Origin: UBA1046 sp050945515
GTDB taxonomy: Bacteria; Bacillota; Clostridia; Saccharofermentanales; DTU023
Assembly (NCBI GenBank): GCA_050945515.1
Contig: JBMNTB010000010.1
Span: 1-62,820 of the forward strand
Direction: 5' to 3'
DNA: 62,820 nucleotides
Positions 26,786 to 35,852 of this stretch are shown piece by piece. The notes below the pieces were generated by a model. The model saw nothing but the letters and a program-made list of their open reading frames with translations, searched no databases and had not been told where the DNA came from. Both the position numbers and the translations under genes were made by a program. Position 1 is the stretch's first letter, and each line of letters opens with the position of its first letter.

Positions 26786-28183
26786 ATGGAAAAGATGGAG
26801 AAAAAAATCAAAAAAGCGCTAACTGCGCTGAGGGAATATGGATTGGCGCAAGATGCGAAGTTCCGTTTGCTCTGGCATCATGAGAACAGCCATTTTATCC
26901 GTTATGCCAACTCCGGCATTTCACTAAACACCAGCGAAAATCTGAATCGTTTGTACATCACGGTCTATGGCGATAAAAGACTGGCCAGAACCAGTCTGAA
27001 GATGGATCCGTCCAATCTGGATCAGATGAAAAAAATGTTAGATCGGGCTTTGATGACGCTGGAATTCACCGGTGAATTGAGTTATCAGCCGACTTTATCC
27101 GCTGTTAAAAGCTTTAATGATACGCGCTGCTATGATGCTGATCTGGCTGAGATGAGTAGCGATGAAATGATCGATTTTGTGGAGCAGGCGACGCTCAATC
27201 TGGAAACTAACGATATCGTGTTGTCAGGAAACTTCAGCCGGGGCGAGACAATGCTTTGTACTATGACATCGCTCTCGGATGATGTAGGCTTCTGGGCGGC
27301 AACGGATGCCCAAGTGACTTTGGTGCTGTCATCTTGCAAAAACAAATGGGAAGTCAATGCCGAACAATCCGCCTATCGGAAAAAGAATCTAAAGTCCAGA
27401 GTTCTGCACAAGCAGCTAAGCTTCTTGGTCGATTCCTATCTGCGGAGCAAGCCGGTACAACTGCCACTCGGAGCGTACCGCATCGTGCTGGGTGCAGCGG
27501 CTACGGCAGAGTATCTGGATCTTCTCGACTGGCTGGCTTTGGATGGTGATACTGTGATGCGGTCAGCCGGCATGCATACCAAAGAAGATTTGGGTCAGCT
27601 GATTCTTTCTGACCGCTTTAACCTGTATGATGATCCGGAAGCGTTGCAGACATTTGCCTACTCGCACGACTTGTGGGGGCGGAAACGGGAGAAACTTGCC
27701 CTGTATGAGCAGGGGGTCTACCGCAATTTCAGCATTCCCCAGGAACTGGCGGATGAATTTGGTCTGGAAGCTAATGCTACCGATGTACAGCATCTGAATC
27801 TGGCGCTGGATGGCGGCGACTGGGAGATTAAAGATGTCCGTGAGTTGTGCGCTGAGGCGGCTGAGGGTAAAAAAGATATCCTCTATATTCCGTATCTGCA
27901 CTATACCGGTGTTGTCAATCCCTCGCAGGGCTTGGTCACCGGATCCAGCCGTTTCGGTGCGCTGCTGTTCAAACAGGATGGCAGCATTGAGGTTCCTTAT
28001 AATGTCCGCTTAACTAACAAGCTTTCCGACCTGTTCGGCAGCGGTCTGGTGAAACTGGCACAAAAGCGAGTGGCCTACAATACTTCTCAAACCTATGATG
28101 AAAGAAATCCGCGCGCTGTACTGGTTCCCAAATTTGTGATGCTGGACGATATCGAAATCTCGCACTCAAATAACAGTTATTAG
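26786..28183 (+). CDS. tldE: TldE/PmbA family protein (TldD partner)
   Basis: 465 aa related to TldD but lacking the HExxxH motif, as expected for the non-catalytic TldE/PmbA subunit. The C-terminal part shows the family pattern in YLHYTGVVNPSQGLVTGSSR and ends near VMLDDIEIS. It starts 1 bp after the tldD stop, and a strong terminator follows at 28256-28290. It presumably shapes the peptide-binding tunnel of the TldD/E protease. Confidence 0.88.
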   Translation: MEKMEKKIKKALTALREYGLAQDAKFRLLWHHENSHFIRYANSGISLNTSENLNRLYITVYGDKRLARTSLKMDPSNLDQMKKMLDRALMTLEFTGELSYQPTLSAVKSFNDTRCYDADLAEMSSDEMIDFVEQATLNLETNDIVLSGNFSRGETMLCTMTSLSDDVGFWAATDAQVTLVLSSCKNKWEVNAEQSAYRKKNLKSRVLHKQLSFLVDSYLRSKPVQLPLGAYRIVLGAAATAEYLDLLDWLALDGDTVMRSAGMHTKEDLGQLILSDRFNLYDDPEALQTFAYSHDLWGRKREKLALYEQGVYRNFSIPQELADEFGLEANATDVQHLNLALDGGDWEIKDVRELCAEAAEGKKDILYIPYLHYTGVVNPSQGLVTGSSRFGALLFKQDGSIEVPYNVRLTNKLSDLFGSGLVKLAQKRVAYNTSQTYDERNPRAVLVPKFVMLDDIEISHSNNSY

Positions 28184-28255
28184 TTGCGGGCTACCGTATC
28201 TAATACGGGCTGCAATACGGTAAATAATTGTTATCTTAATCACGCTTTAATTTAA

Positions 28256-28290
28256 TAAATGCCGGTCTATGATGCGTCGACCGGCATTTA
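28256..28290 (+). terminator. Terminator after tldDE (possibly bidirectional)
   Basis: TAAATGCCGGTC and its complement (12 bp) around an 11-nt loop, lying 72 bp after the tldE stop. The A/T ends of the stem serve as the T-run in either direction. A second hairpin, CACCGGG/CCCGGTG at 28322-28340, lies nearer the convergent anti-sigma gene and may serve that transcript. Confidence 0.75.
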
Positions 28291-28362
28291 CTTAGTGTAC
28301 CGGGCACTGTGGCTGTTAAGTCACCGGGAGTCGCCCGGTGCCGGTATCAGTAATAACTGAAC

Positions 28363-30057
28363 TTAGTCAGCAGTTGTGGCCTCAGGATCGGCTTTGGTCA
28401 CGAACTTCTTAACTCTGGCGACGAAAGTGTCATAGGGATAAATATATTTGTAGTAATCATCAAATTCTTCATTGAATAGATACGGGTCTTGTTCTTTCCA
28501 GTTTTGCCGTAACTCGCCATACTTTTCACTTCCCGGCCGGATCCACTTCATTATCGACTCAACCTCAAAGCCTTGAGTCAGATTGCCGTATTTATCCAGG
28601 GTATAGGCTCTGCCTGTGTTGTCTTTAACTATAAATACGGTGGTAGTCCTGTCGCCGATACTGCGGTAGGCGTTTTTGTACTGCGGATAGTTAACTTGCC
28701 GCAGGAATACAAGCAGTTCAGTGCCATAGGTGTATAAAGCTTCGTTCGACCCCGCCGAGCTGCCGTTCTGTACCAGAGTGATCCGATCCAGGTTCTTCCC
28801 CTTGATGGTTTCCAACACCTTTGCCTCAAAAAAGCTGGTCAGATTATCATTGTCCTCTCCCAGCCAATTAAGCACTATCACTCGAGCCACCAGATCGGAC
28901 TCGGCCACAGCAGCCTGCAAATTGTAGTTTTTAACCGGGAGGGGAAGCGTTCTGGTACGACCGAAGCGGGCAGGTGGCCAAACAATGCCTGCCGACTCTC
29001 GATCGGGCAAGTCCAGCTCTGTGAACTGTCGCAGCAAAGTTCTGACTTCGGTGCACGGTACTTGAGCGTACCGATCTAAGACACCGCCGAAGCTCACATA
29101 GCCATAAGGATTAAGTAGCAATGTCGCAGTTAAGCCATTATCCATGTGCAAGTGCAGGACAGCTAATGGTCTGTTTAAAACAAAATTTAAATCAATACCG
29201 TAGTTAATCAGCGCCTCACCGGCGGAAATTAACTCGGATCTGTTCAGCTGACATAAAAATCTGTTCAACGCCCGGATTCCCGCTTCGGATAGCGGGTAGA
29301 CCTCGCCGCGTCCGCACTCCCAAGAAGCGCCGCTCTCGTACTCGGCGGACACAAAATTTTGGGAAAGCCGGAAATGTTTTTCTAACAGATCAGCGGGGTA
29401 TTTTAGATCGATATCATCGCAGATAAAGATGGCAAGGCTTGGCTTTGGCGTCTCTCCTGTCTTCGATTTCATAGCCAGCATGAACTTTGGATCAAAGCCT
29501 TTAACCTCGTAAAAGTCGCCGCCGACACTGCCTTCCAGTTCATCGTAGATATCGCGTTCTGTAGATTCATCAATCGATGCTACAGCTGTTCCCAGCATAT
29601 TGCCCACGATGTCTCCGGTATCTTCGATCCATTGATAATGCTCGTATTGCCTGCCCTGATAGATGAAGAACGCAATCATACAGGCGGTTTCATCGGACAT
29701 AATCTCCGCTTCCTCACTAGTATTATCAGACGCGATCTTCGGTTCTGCCTCAGTGTTATCGGACATAATCTCCGCTTCCCCTAACGTGTTATCGGATACA
29801 TGTTCCGCTTCCTCACCGGTACCGGCCGGCGTTGCGACCAGAGCGAGATTAGGATCTTGTTCATTGGGGTTATTGCTGTCCGGTGCTTTGGCTAAATTCC
29901 AGATAATAGCAACAGCTGCGACCAGGCAGAGGCAGGCCGCCAGCGCCACCCCTTTGATCCATTGCCGCTTTTTGCTTTTTACTTGATACGAAGACGCTTC
30001 CTCGTAGTATTGATCGCCAAGTTCAGTTATGGCTTCGGCGAAGTTTTTGCTATTCAT
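28363..30057 (-). CDS. Probable membrane-anchored anti-sigma/regulatory protein paired with the ECF sigma factor
   Basis: 564 aa. A cytoplasmic N-terminus of about 35 residues, one membrane helix (about 36-54), an acidic linker built of four 11-residue repeats (82-125), and a large external domain (about 126-564) that I cannot assign. The start overlaps the stop of the sigma factor gene by 4 bp, the standard arrangement for an ECF sigma factor and its anti-sigma partner. The short cytoplasmic N-terminus (EAITELGDQYYEEA) would be the sigma-binding part (inference). Small motifs such as LDKYGNLTQGFEV suggest a beta-rich sensor. The role of the outer domain is unknown. Confidence 0.7.
   Translation of the reverse strand: MNSKNFAEAITELGDQYYEEASSYQVKSKKRQWIKGVALAACLCLVAAVAIIWNLAKAPDSNNPNEQDPNLALVATPAGTGEEAEHVSDNTLGEAEIMSDNTEAEPKIASDNTSEEAEIMSDETACMIAFFIYQGRQYEHYQWIEDTGDIVGNMLGTAVASIDESTERDIYDELEGSVGGDFYEVKGFDPKFMLAMKSKTGETPKPSLAIFICDDIDLKYPADLLEKHFRLSQNFVSAEYESGASWECGRGEVYPLSEAGIRALNRFLCQLNRSELISAGEALINYGIDLNFVLNRPLAVLHLHMDNGLTATLLLNPYGYVSFGGVLDRYAQVPCTEVRTLLRQFTELDLPDRESAGIVWPPARFGRTRTLPLPVKNYNLQAAVAESDLVARVIVLNWLGEDNDNLTSFFEAKVLETIKGKNLDRITLVQNGSSAGSNEALYTYGTELLVFLRQVNYPQYKNAYRSIGDRTTTVFIVKDNTGRAYTLDKYGNLTQGFEVESIMKWIRPGSEKYGELRQNWKEQDPYLFNEEFDDYYKYIYPYDTFVARVKKFVTKADPEATTAD
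29683..29814 (-). repeat. Four tandem 33-bp repeats in the anti-sigma-like gene
   Basis: They encode four 11-residue units (EEAEHVSDNTL, GEAEIMSDNTE, AEPKIASDNTS, EEAEIMSDETA) directly outside the membrane helix, a spacer between membrane and sensor domain. Confidence 0.85.
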
Positions 30058-30614
30058 GCCAGTACCTCTCTTTCCCTCAGATAAGCTCTCAAATGCTTGC
30101 GGATCCGGGTTAGCCGGACAGAGACATTTTTCTCCGAAATTCCCATCAGCTGTGCAATATCGGCATAAGTGTCGGAGAAAGCGTAGCGCCGCATGAAGAG
30201 AACACGGTTCTCCTTGGTCAGACTGTCGAGAAAATCCTCAATGAGGCGCGCCAGCTCTCTGGCTTCAACCTCTGCTGTAATCGTATGAGGCGAAGACAGA
30301 CTATGATCAATTTCTTGTAGAGCGACCTCGTAGACGCTGCTTCGTTTCGCCGCCTTTTCTCTGTAATAGCGCTTCAAAGACAGATTGCGCACGATCTTGC
30401 AGAGATAGGGCCGCAGAGGATCCGGTCGCGCCGGCGGGATCGCATTCCAGGCACCCAAGTAGGCATCGTTCACACATTCTTCAGCATCTTGTCGGTTATT
30501 CAGAATATTGAACGAAATCCGATAACATAGTTTGCCGTACTTTTTGTCCAGCTCCCGGATGCTTTGCTCTGAACGGGCAAAGAATAAGGATAGGATTTCC
30601 TCATCTGCCAGCAC
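30054..30614 (-). CDS. ECF-type RNA polymerase sigma factor
   Basis: 186 aa from GTG 30614, chosen because AAAGGAG lies 6 nt upstream; the ATG at 30659 has no ribosome site. Region 2 is seen in CYRISFNILNNRQDAEECVNDAYLGAW (residue stretch near 30-56) and region 4 in DTYADIAQLMGISEKNVSVRLTRIRKHL. The linker is short, as in ECF factors. It directs polymerase to a stress or signal regulon, controlled by the coupled membrane protein. The spacer upstream holds an imperfect palindrome around 30735-30760, but no promoter of its own can be assigned with confidence. Confidence 0.9.
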   Translation of the reverse strand: MLADEEILSLFFARSEQSIRELDKKYGKLCYRISFNILNNRQDAEECVNDAYLGAWNAIPPARPDPLRPYLCKIVRNLSLKRYYREKAAKRSSVYEVALQEIDHSLSSPHTITAEVEARELARLIEDFLDSLTKENRVLFMRRYAFSDTYADIAQLMGISEKNVSVRLTRIRKHLRAYLREREVLA

Positions 30615-30977
30615 TGATATCTCCTTTCCGACTTTAGTCTCAATCCTACTGCACTTCATATCCGACTGTAGTCATGAGCTTTCTTGGTTTTAAGCATATG
30701 CTTTCACTAGATAACTACGTTTCCGACCCGGAATACTACGAATCCGGAAAAAGATGTACGCCCCAATCATAGCAGGGTGTTGGTATAAACAGCTATGCAG
30801 TAGAGCTCAGGCGTCATTGCTTAACTATTAGACGCAGGTTACGGCGTAAATGTTCCTCAGGGCTGCGGTACGTATTTTTGAGTGTCTTCGTCAATACCGT
30901 ATCCGGTAAAGTTGCTCGGGTCTTTTAAATAATCCATTCCGTCTTCGAGGCGCTGAGAAGTTTGTAAAACTGAAAAA

Positions 30978-31005
30978 TGCCGGCAGGGGGGTTCCCATAC
31001 CGGCA
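30978..31005 (-). terminator. Probable terminator of the perR-rbr operon
   Basis: Minus strand TGCCGG/CCGGCA stem with a long loop, followed by ATTTTTC, 42 bp after the rubrerythrin stop. The rest of the 30660-31047 gap holds only a doubtful 26-codon frame. Confidence 0.55.
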
Positions 31006-31047
31006 CGTTTGATAGCTTTGCCTTGTGAAGGGCAGAACAGCTGTTGT

Positions 31048-31596
31048 CTAATAATTGGTGGCTCTCAGCTCGAAGAATGATTCGGGGTGTTCGCAGACGA
31101 TGCAGACCTTGGGTGCGTTCTTGCCGACATGGATATGTCCGCAGTTGCGGCAGAGCCACATGGTCTCTCTGTCGTCACGTTTGAAGACCAGTTCTTCCTC
31201 AATATTGGCCAGCAGGCGGAGGTAACGCTCCTCGTGATGTTTTTCGATGTCAGCTACCTGACGGAATTTCCTGGCCAACTCGCCGAAGCCTTCTTCTTCA
31301 GCGTCTTTGGCGAAATTGACATACATCTCGGTCCACTCGTAATTTTCACCATCGGCAGCATCTTTCAGATTTACCGTGGTGGTGGGGACTTTGCCGTCGT
31401 GCAGAGCCTTGAACCAAAGTTTGGCGTGCTCTCTCTCGTTTCTGGAGGTTTCCTCGTAGAAAGCGGCAATCTGCTCATAGCCGTCTTTTTTGGCCTGTGA
31501 GGCGTAATAGGCATATTTGTTGGTGGCCATTGACTCACCTGCAAAAGCCTCCTTCAAATTAGCTTCAGTTTTTGTTCCTTTGAGATCTTTCTTCAT
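31048..31596 (-). CDS. rbr: Rubrerythrin
   Basis: 182 aa. The N-terminal ferritin-like diiron domain has EAFAGESMATNKY, EETSRNEREHAK and DIEKHHEERY, carrying the Glu/His ligands. The C-terminal rubredoxin domain carries CRNCGH and CIVCEHPE (two CxxC). Rubrerythrin reduces hydrogen peroxide in the cytoplasm of anaerobes. Its ATG overlaps the stop of the perR-like gene (ATGA), so the regulator and its peroxide-detoxifying target are co-translated. Confidence 0.95.
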   Translation of the reverse strand: MKKDLKGTKTEANLKEAFAGESMATNKYAYYASQAKKDGYEQIAAFYEETSRNEREHAKLWFKALHDGKVPTTTVNLKDAADGENYEWTEMYVNFAKDAEEEGFGELARKFRQVADIEKHHEERYLRLLANIEEELVFKRDDRETMWLCRNCGHIHVGKNAPKVCIVCEHPESFFELRATNY

Positions 31597-32084
31597 TCTG
31601 GTTTTTCTCCTTCGAAAAATATTGGCGATTTTTGATTTGCATTAACGCACTTGGTATGCGCTGTTGCCTTGTAATTCTCGGCAGCGATTGCATCCTGACA
31701 AGCGGCGCAGATGCCGCTGAAAATTAGCTTCTGGCCCGTGATCAGGAAATGTTTTTTTTGCTGCACGATCTCTGCGACTTGATCGAACAGGATCGGCTCC
31801 ACATCAAATACCCGGCCGCATCGCTCGCAGCGCAGATGATAATGCTCCTCCAGAGTTGAGTCGAACAGCATCACCCCATCCGCTGTCATGAAGCGTTGCA
31901 GAGCCCCTTCTTCTACCAGTCGACTGAGATTGCGGTAGATCGTCGTCTTATTCACATTGGGGAGCTTGTCCATCACGCAATGCCAGATATCATCTGCCGT
32001 CGGATGCGACAACTGGCGGATACATTCCTTGATTACCTGTCGCTGTTGAGTATTTCGGGTTGTAGTTCCCAATTTCAGTGTCAA
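31593..32084 (-). CDS. perR: Fur family transcriptional regulator, PerR-like
   Basis: 163 aa. A winged-helix N-terminal domain (TRNTQQRQVIKECI; NKTTIYRNLSRLVEEG) is followed by a dimerisation domain with HYHLRCERCGRV and GICAACQ, the two CxxC pairs that bind structural zinc. Co-transcription with rubrerythrin favours peroxide or iron sensing (PerR) over Fur or Zur, but this is inference. A C-terminal tail of about 25 residues beyond the last CxxC is unusual. The promoter region at 32145-32173 contains a palindrome likely to be its own operator. Confidence 0.88.
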   Translation of the reverse strand: MTLKLGTTTRNTQQRQVIKECIRQLSHPTADDIWHCVMDKLPNVNKTTIYRNLSRLVEEGALQRFMTADGVMLFDSTLEEHYHLRCERCGRVFDVEPILFDQVAEIVQQKKHFLITGQKLIFSGICAACQDAIAAENYKATAHTKCVNANQKSPIFFEGEKPE

Positions 32085-32130
32085 TCTTTCTCCTATTTCG
32101 CTGCCTTAGTGTGGCAATAATGAATATTTC

Positions 32131-32192
32131 TTAGTTGCTTTAATACTATATCATAAATGCAACTAAGTTGCAACAAGAATATGAGGTATAAT
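32131..32192. promoter_or_regulatory. Divergent promoter region with GCAACT-A-AGTTGC operator candidate
   Basis: Minus strand: TTGCAA (32173-32168), 17-nt spacer, TATAGT (32150-32145), a good promoter for perR-rbr. Plus strand: TATAAT at 32187-32192 with a poor -35, serving the glycosylase gene. A 13-bp palindrome at 32159-32171 overlaps the minus -35, and a further TTAGTTGC half-site lies at 32131-32138. Binding there would control both directions. Confidence 0.65.
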
Positions 32193-32212
32193 AGATATTT
32201 AATAAAATAAAG

Positions 32213-33256
32213 ATGGAATATGATATGGAAATTAGTAAAGATGAACTAAAAAGAATAATTTTACACCGCCAGGGGCTGACCAATCCGTCACCCGATCCGT
32301 TGGCTATCTGTTCAAGGCTGAATGGTTTTCAGGCACAGTATAATCTGATGCCGGAACAGGCTTTTGTTGTGCGGACGCTGACGGAGGCATTCCGCGCTGA
32401 GGGCTGGCGTGACGAGCTGGTGCGGTGCTGGTCGATCCGCGGTACTCTGCATGTTTTTCCTTTAGCTGAGATTCCGCTTTATCTGCATCAGGGACGCCAG
32501 ACCGGGCAAAGGGATGTCGACGATATGCGGGCGGATATGTATCTGAACGAAGACGAAAAAAAATACTATGCGGATATAATTTTGGCGGCTCTGGCCGAGG
32601 GACCGCGCACCAGAAATGAACTGAAAAGCATCGCGGCGGAAGCCGGATTGCACAAAGAGGCTGAGCGCTCGGTATTCAATCCTTGGGGCGGACTGATCCG
32701 TTACCTGATTGAGTCGGGGCAGGTTTACCGCAAATACGGTGCGGATGGGCTCTATGTAAAACTGGAAGATTATCAGCCTTGGCCTAAGAAAGAAGCTGAA
32801 CTGGAAATTGCCCGCCGTTATTTCGAAAATTACGGACCTTGCACTATTGATGACGCACGCTATTATTTCAAGCGCCGCAAAGGTCTTATCTTGGAATGGA
32901 TGGAGCAGCTTGAGCTTGAAACGGTAACTGTGGACGGTCAGGAGCGGTTCGGTTTCAATCTCGACGCTGATTACGGCGATTTGCCGGATCTGCTGTTGTT
33001 ATCCGGTTTCGATCCTTTGATGATGGGCTATGACAAAACAGCAAATCCTTTCCTTGAGGAAGAGCATATGCGCGAAGTTTTTACTTACACGGGCATGGTA
33101 CGACCCAGCATCCTGGTCGGTAGCCGGATTGTCGGCACCTGGCGTCAGGTCGGACAAAAAATAGATATGAATCTCTTTACTACCCTGACCTCAAAAGAAC
33201 TGATCCGTATTGAGCACTTCCTGCAAAAACTTGAGGGGCTGGACGGCCGGGATTAG
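32213..33256 (+). CDS. Winged-helix (HTH_42) protein, AlkZ/YcaQ-like DNA glycosylase
   Basis: 347 aa, typical for the HTH_42 family. The catalytic loop reads FQAQ: Gln40-Ala-Gln42 is the QxQ motif of AlkZ-type glycosylases, which unhook bulky or crosslinked alkyl bases. RCWSIRGTLHVFP and the C-terminal GTWRQVGQKIDMNLF are family segments. A second in-frame ATG at 32225 is an equally possible start; neither has a strong ribosome site. It is transcribed divergently from perR-rbr, suggesting a role in stress-linked DNA repair (inference). Confidence 0.8.
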   Translation: MEYDMEISKDELKRIILHRQGLTNPSPDPLAICSRLNGFQAQYNLMPEQAFVVRTLTEAFRAEGWRDELVRCWSIRGTLHVFPLAEIPLYLHQGRQTGQRDVDDMRADMYLNEDEKKYYADIILAALAEGPRTRNELKSIAAEAGLHKEAERSVFNPWGGLIRYLIESGQVYRKYGADGLYVKLEDYQPWPKKEAELEIARRYFENYGPCTIDDARYYFKRRKGLILEWMEQLELETVTVDGQERFGFNLDADYGDLPDLLLLSGFDPLMMGYDKTANPFLEEEHMREVFTYTGMVRPSILVGSRIVGTWRQVGQKIDMNLFTTLTSKELIRIEHFLQKLEGLDGRD

Positions 33257-33282
33257 GCTGATCTTGTCTTTGTTTACTTTTG

Positions 33283-33310
33283 TCGGCCGGTCGCATCGCA
33301 GCCCGGCCGA
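33283..33310 (+). terminator. Hairpin after the AlkZ-like gene
   Basis: TCGGCCGG/CCGGCCGA, 8 bp with a 12-nt loop, 27 bp after the stop codon. No T-run, so termination is only probable. Confidence 0.5.
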
Positions 33311-33416
33311 TCCTGCCATAGAGTAAAGGAAAGTAAATTGCGGCTTCAGAACCGTTGGAACCGGTATCTGTTGCTGTGACAAAGCTAATAATATCGATAA
33401 ATAAACGGAGGGAAAT

Positions 33417-34511
33417 ATGAGCACCTTTGCGAACAATCTAGTAGACAATCTGATCAAGCCATTATCTAATGCCAAGGGAGCCGCCGGTTTCGAACATGAA
33501 GCGGCAAATTTGGTTGAAGAATTAGCAGGAAAATTCGGTCGAGTCGAACGTGACCCGATGCAGAATATCTTTGTGACCAGATCCGGCCGGATCGAGGGTC
33601 CATGTCTACTACTTGATGCCCATCTGGATGAGGTAGGCTTTATCGTGCAGGCGGTGCTGGACAACGGTACCTTAGCCATTCTGCCGCTCGGCGGTTGGGT
33701 GGCTGCCAATGTGCCGGCGCATCTTTTCAAGGTCAGAACCAGAACCGGCGCCTGGATCAACGGGATTACGGCCAGCAAGCCACCGCATTATATGACGCAA
33801 GAGGAACGGGAGCAGGGGGTCAAGCTGGACCAGATCGTACTGGATGTCGGTGCCACCAGCCGGGAGGAAGCAATTTCCGATTTTAATATCGGTATCGGTC
33901 TGCCGGCTGTGCCCGCGGTCGAGTGTGAATACGATCCGAAGCAAGATTTATTGCACGGCAAGGCTTTCGACTGCAGATTAGGCTGTGCTGCCAGCCTTGC
34001 CATTTTGGAACAGCTGGACGGTGAGAGCCTGGAGGTTGAGGTTGTAGCCGCTTTCTCAACACAGGAGGAGATGGGACTTCGCGGTGCGGCAGTGGTGAGT
34101 CAAAGGGTGCAGCCGGATCTGGCAATTGTCTTTGAAGGTGCTCCGGCTGACGACACTTTCATGCCCGCGGAACGTATACAGACCGCCATCGGTCAAGGCC
34201 CTATGCTGCGCTATTTTGACCGGCGGATGGTAACCAATCCTGCTTTTCAAAAATGGACACTTGACCTGGCTGAAGAGCTACAAATTCCGGTGCAGCAGGC
34301 AGTGCGCAGCGGAGGCTCCACAAACGGAGGTGTTTTCCACCTCTCAGCTGCAGCAACGCCGACGATTGTGCTGGCAGTACCGATCCGCTATATCCACACG
34401 CACTATGGCTTTGCCAAGCTGGCTGACTTCCAAGCCTTGGTCAAGCTGGCAGCGGAAATCATTCGCCGGATCGACGGCAATTTCCTCGAGATGCTGCAGC
34501 ACTATTTTTAG
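33417..34511 (+). CDS. M42 family metallopeptidase (glutamyl aminopeptidase/FrvX type)
   Basis: 364 aa, the usual M42 length. Metal and catalytic residues are in LLDAHLDEVGF (His, Asp), FDCRLGCA (Asp), TQEEMGLRGA (catalytic and ligand Glu pair), FEGAPADD and YIHTHYG (His). These cytoplasmic dinuclear aminopeptidases form large tetrahedral particles that finish peptide degradation. GGAGG precedes ATG. Monocistronic between short spacers. Adds to the marked abundance of peptidases in this window. Confidence 0.92.
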   Translation: MSTFANNLVDNLIKPLSNAKGAAGFEHEAANLVEELAGKFGRVERDPMQNIFVTRSGRIEGPCLLLDAHLDEVGFIVQAVLDNGTLAILPLGGWVAANVPAHLFKVRTRTGAWINGITASKPPHYMTQEEREQGVKLDQIVLDVGATSREEAISDFNIGIGLPAVPAVECEYDPKQDLLHGKAFDCRLGCAASLAILEQLDGESLEVEVVAAFSTQEEMGLRGAAVVSQRVQPDLAIVFEGAPADDTFMPAERIQTAIGQGPMLRYFDRRMVTNPAFQKWTLDLAEELQIPVQQAVRSGGSTNGGVFHLSAAATPTIVLAVPIRYIHTHYGFAKLADFQALVKLAAEIIRRIDGNFLEMLQHYF

Positions 34512-34699
34512 TACCGGTACCGGTTAGTCACAAATATGACTGACAGCGCTAGCATTAGTGCATAAATAACGATTCTGCTACTGGTGTTTTGGGGCCAATA
34601 TTGGTATAATAATACTTATTATTGGATAAATATCTGTTCAGCCGGTCTGTGTTTGAACAGAACCCTTGGGGTAAGGTAATCGTTCTCCAGGAGGTTATT

Positions 34700-35845
34700 A
34701 TGGAATATCGCAGTTTCCCCGGGATTAAAACCAGCCCTTCATTACTTGGTTTTGGCCTGATGCGGCTGCCCTTGAATTCGGAAGACAGTGCCGACATCAA
34801 TTATGAACTGAGCTTTGATATGATCAGATACGCACTTGAGTGTGGCATCAACTACTATGATACGGCCTATACGTATCACGGCGAACAGTCGGAGATTTTC
34901 GCAGGCAAAATGCTGACGCAGTTCCCGCGAGAGAACTATCTCCTGGCTGACAAGTTGCCGATGTTCCGTATCGAAACACTGAATCAGGCTAAGGAGATAT
35001 TGGCCGAGCAATTACAAAAGTGCCGGGTTGATTATTTTGACTATTATCTGCTTCATTCACTGGATCGCTTCACAATCGACAAAGCGGAGAAACTTGGTAT
35101 CTATGACTGGCTGCTGCGTCTCAAAGAGCAGGGTATTATACGTCACTTGGGTTATTCGTTTCATGATACGCCGGATATCCTTGAAGCCTATACTCTCAAG
35201 CATGACTGGGACTTCGTCCAAATCCAGCTCAACTATCTTGACTGGGAGCTGCAAAATGCCAAGCGCAGTTATCAATTCTTGGTCGAGCGAGACATTCCTG
35301 TGATTGTGATGGGGCCTGTGCGCGGCGGCGCGCTGGCTAATCTGCCCGAAGCAGCCAAGGCCAGATTGCAGGAGGCAGACAGCATGGTCAGTGCCGCTAG
35401 CTGGGCGATCAGATATGTTGCCTCTCTGCCCGGCGTTCTGACGATCCTGAGCGGTATGAGCACTATGGAGCAGTTGCAAGACAATTTGATTACAATCAAA
35501 AACAATTATCCGCTGGTTCCCGGCGACTATGAGCTATTGGACGAAGTGAGACAGCTTTATCTCGCCTCCGGACGCATCCCCTGCACAGAATGCCACTACT
35601 GTATGCCCTGTCCGGCCGGTGTCAATATCCCGGAGAGTTTTGCTATCTACAATCGCTATCTTGACACAGATGATACATCTGCACTATGTGCTGAATACGC
35701 TGCTCTAGGCAGTGGTCAGCCGAATGCCTGTACCAAATGCAAATCCTGCGAACCTAAGTGTCCGCAGAATATTGATATTCCCAAAGAACTGGAGAAACCG
35801 CAGCATTATTATGAGTTTACAACCGCCCCTTGCGACCGGATTTAG
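34700..35845 (+). CDS. Aldo/keto reductase with C-terminal 4Fe-4S domain
   Basis: 381 aa from ATG 34700, which has CAGGAGG upstream; the frame extends to 34622 without a ribosome site. The AKR barrel shows the tetrad in NYYDTAYTYHG (Asp, Tyr), ADKLP (Lys) and YLLHSL (His). The C-terminal ferredoxin-like part carries CTECHYCMPCPAG and CTKCKSCEPKCP, ligands for Fe-S clusters. This fused family is widespread in anaerobes; its substrate is unknown. A TATAAT near 34598 may be the -10. Its stop is 7 bp from the convergent MFS gene, with no obvious terminator between. Confidence 0.9.
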   Translation: MEYRSFPGIKTSPSLLGFGLMRLPLNSEDSADINYELSFDMIRYALECGINYYDTAYTYHGEQSEIFAGKMLTQFPRENYLLADKLPMFRIETLNQAKEILAEQLQKCRVDYFDYYLLHSLDRFTIDKAEKLGIYDWLLRLKEQGIIRHLGYSFHDTPDILEAYTLKHDWDFVQIQLNYLDWELQNAKRSYQFLVERDIPVIVMGPVRGGALANLPEAAKARLQEADSMVSAASWAIRYVASLPGVLTILSGMSTMEQLQDNLITIKNNYPLVPGDYELLDEVRQLYLASGRIPCTECHYCMPCPAGVNIPESFAIYNRYLDTDDTSALCAEYAALGSGQPNACTKCKSCEPKCPQNIDIPKELEKPQHYYEFTTAPCDRI

Positions 35846-35852
35846 CCTGGAC

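Noticed and set aside
29683..29814. Repeat array considered as a CRISPR
   Set aside because: Units are directly adjacent, 33 bp, without spacers, and stay in frame inside a coding gene.
30857..31159. 100-codon minus-strand frame overlapping the rubrerythrin end
   Set aside because: Most of it is an out-of-frame reading of rbr. Only the last 26 codons (from about 30934, DYLKDPSNFTGYGIDED) look protein-like, without ribosome site or match.
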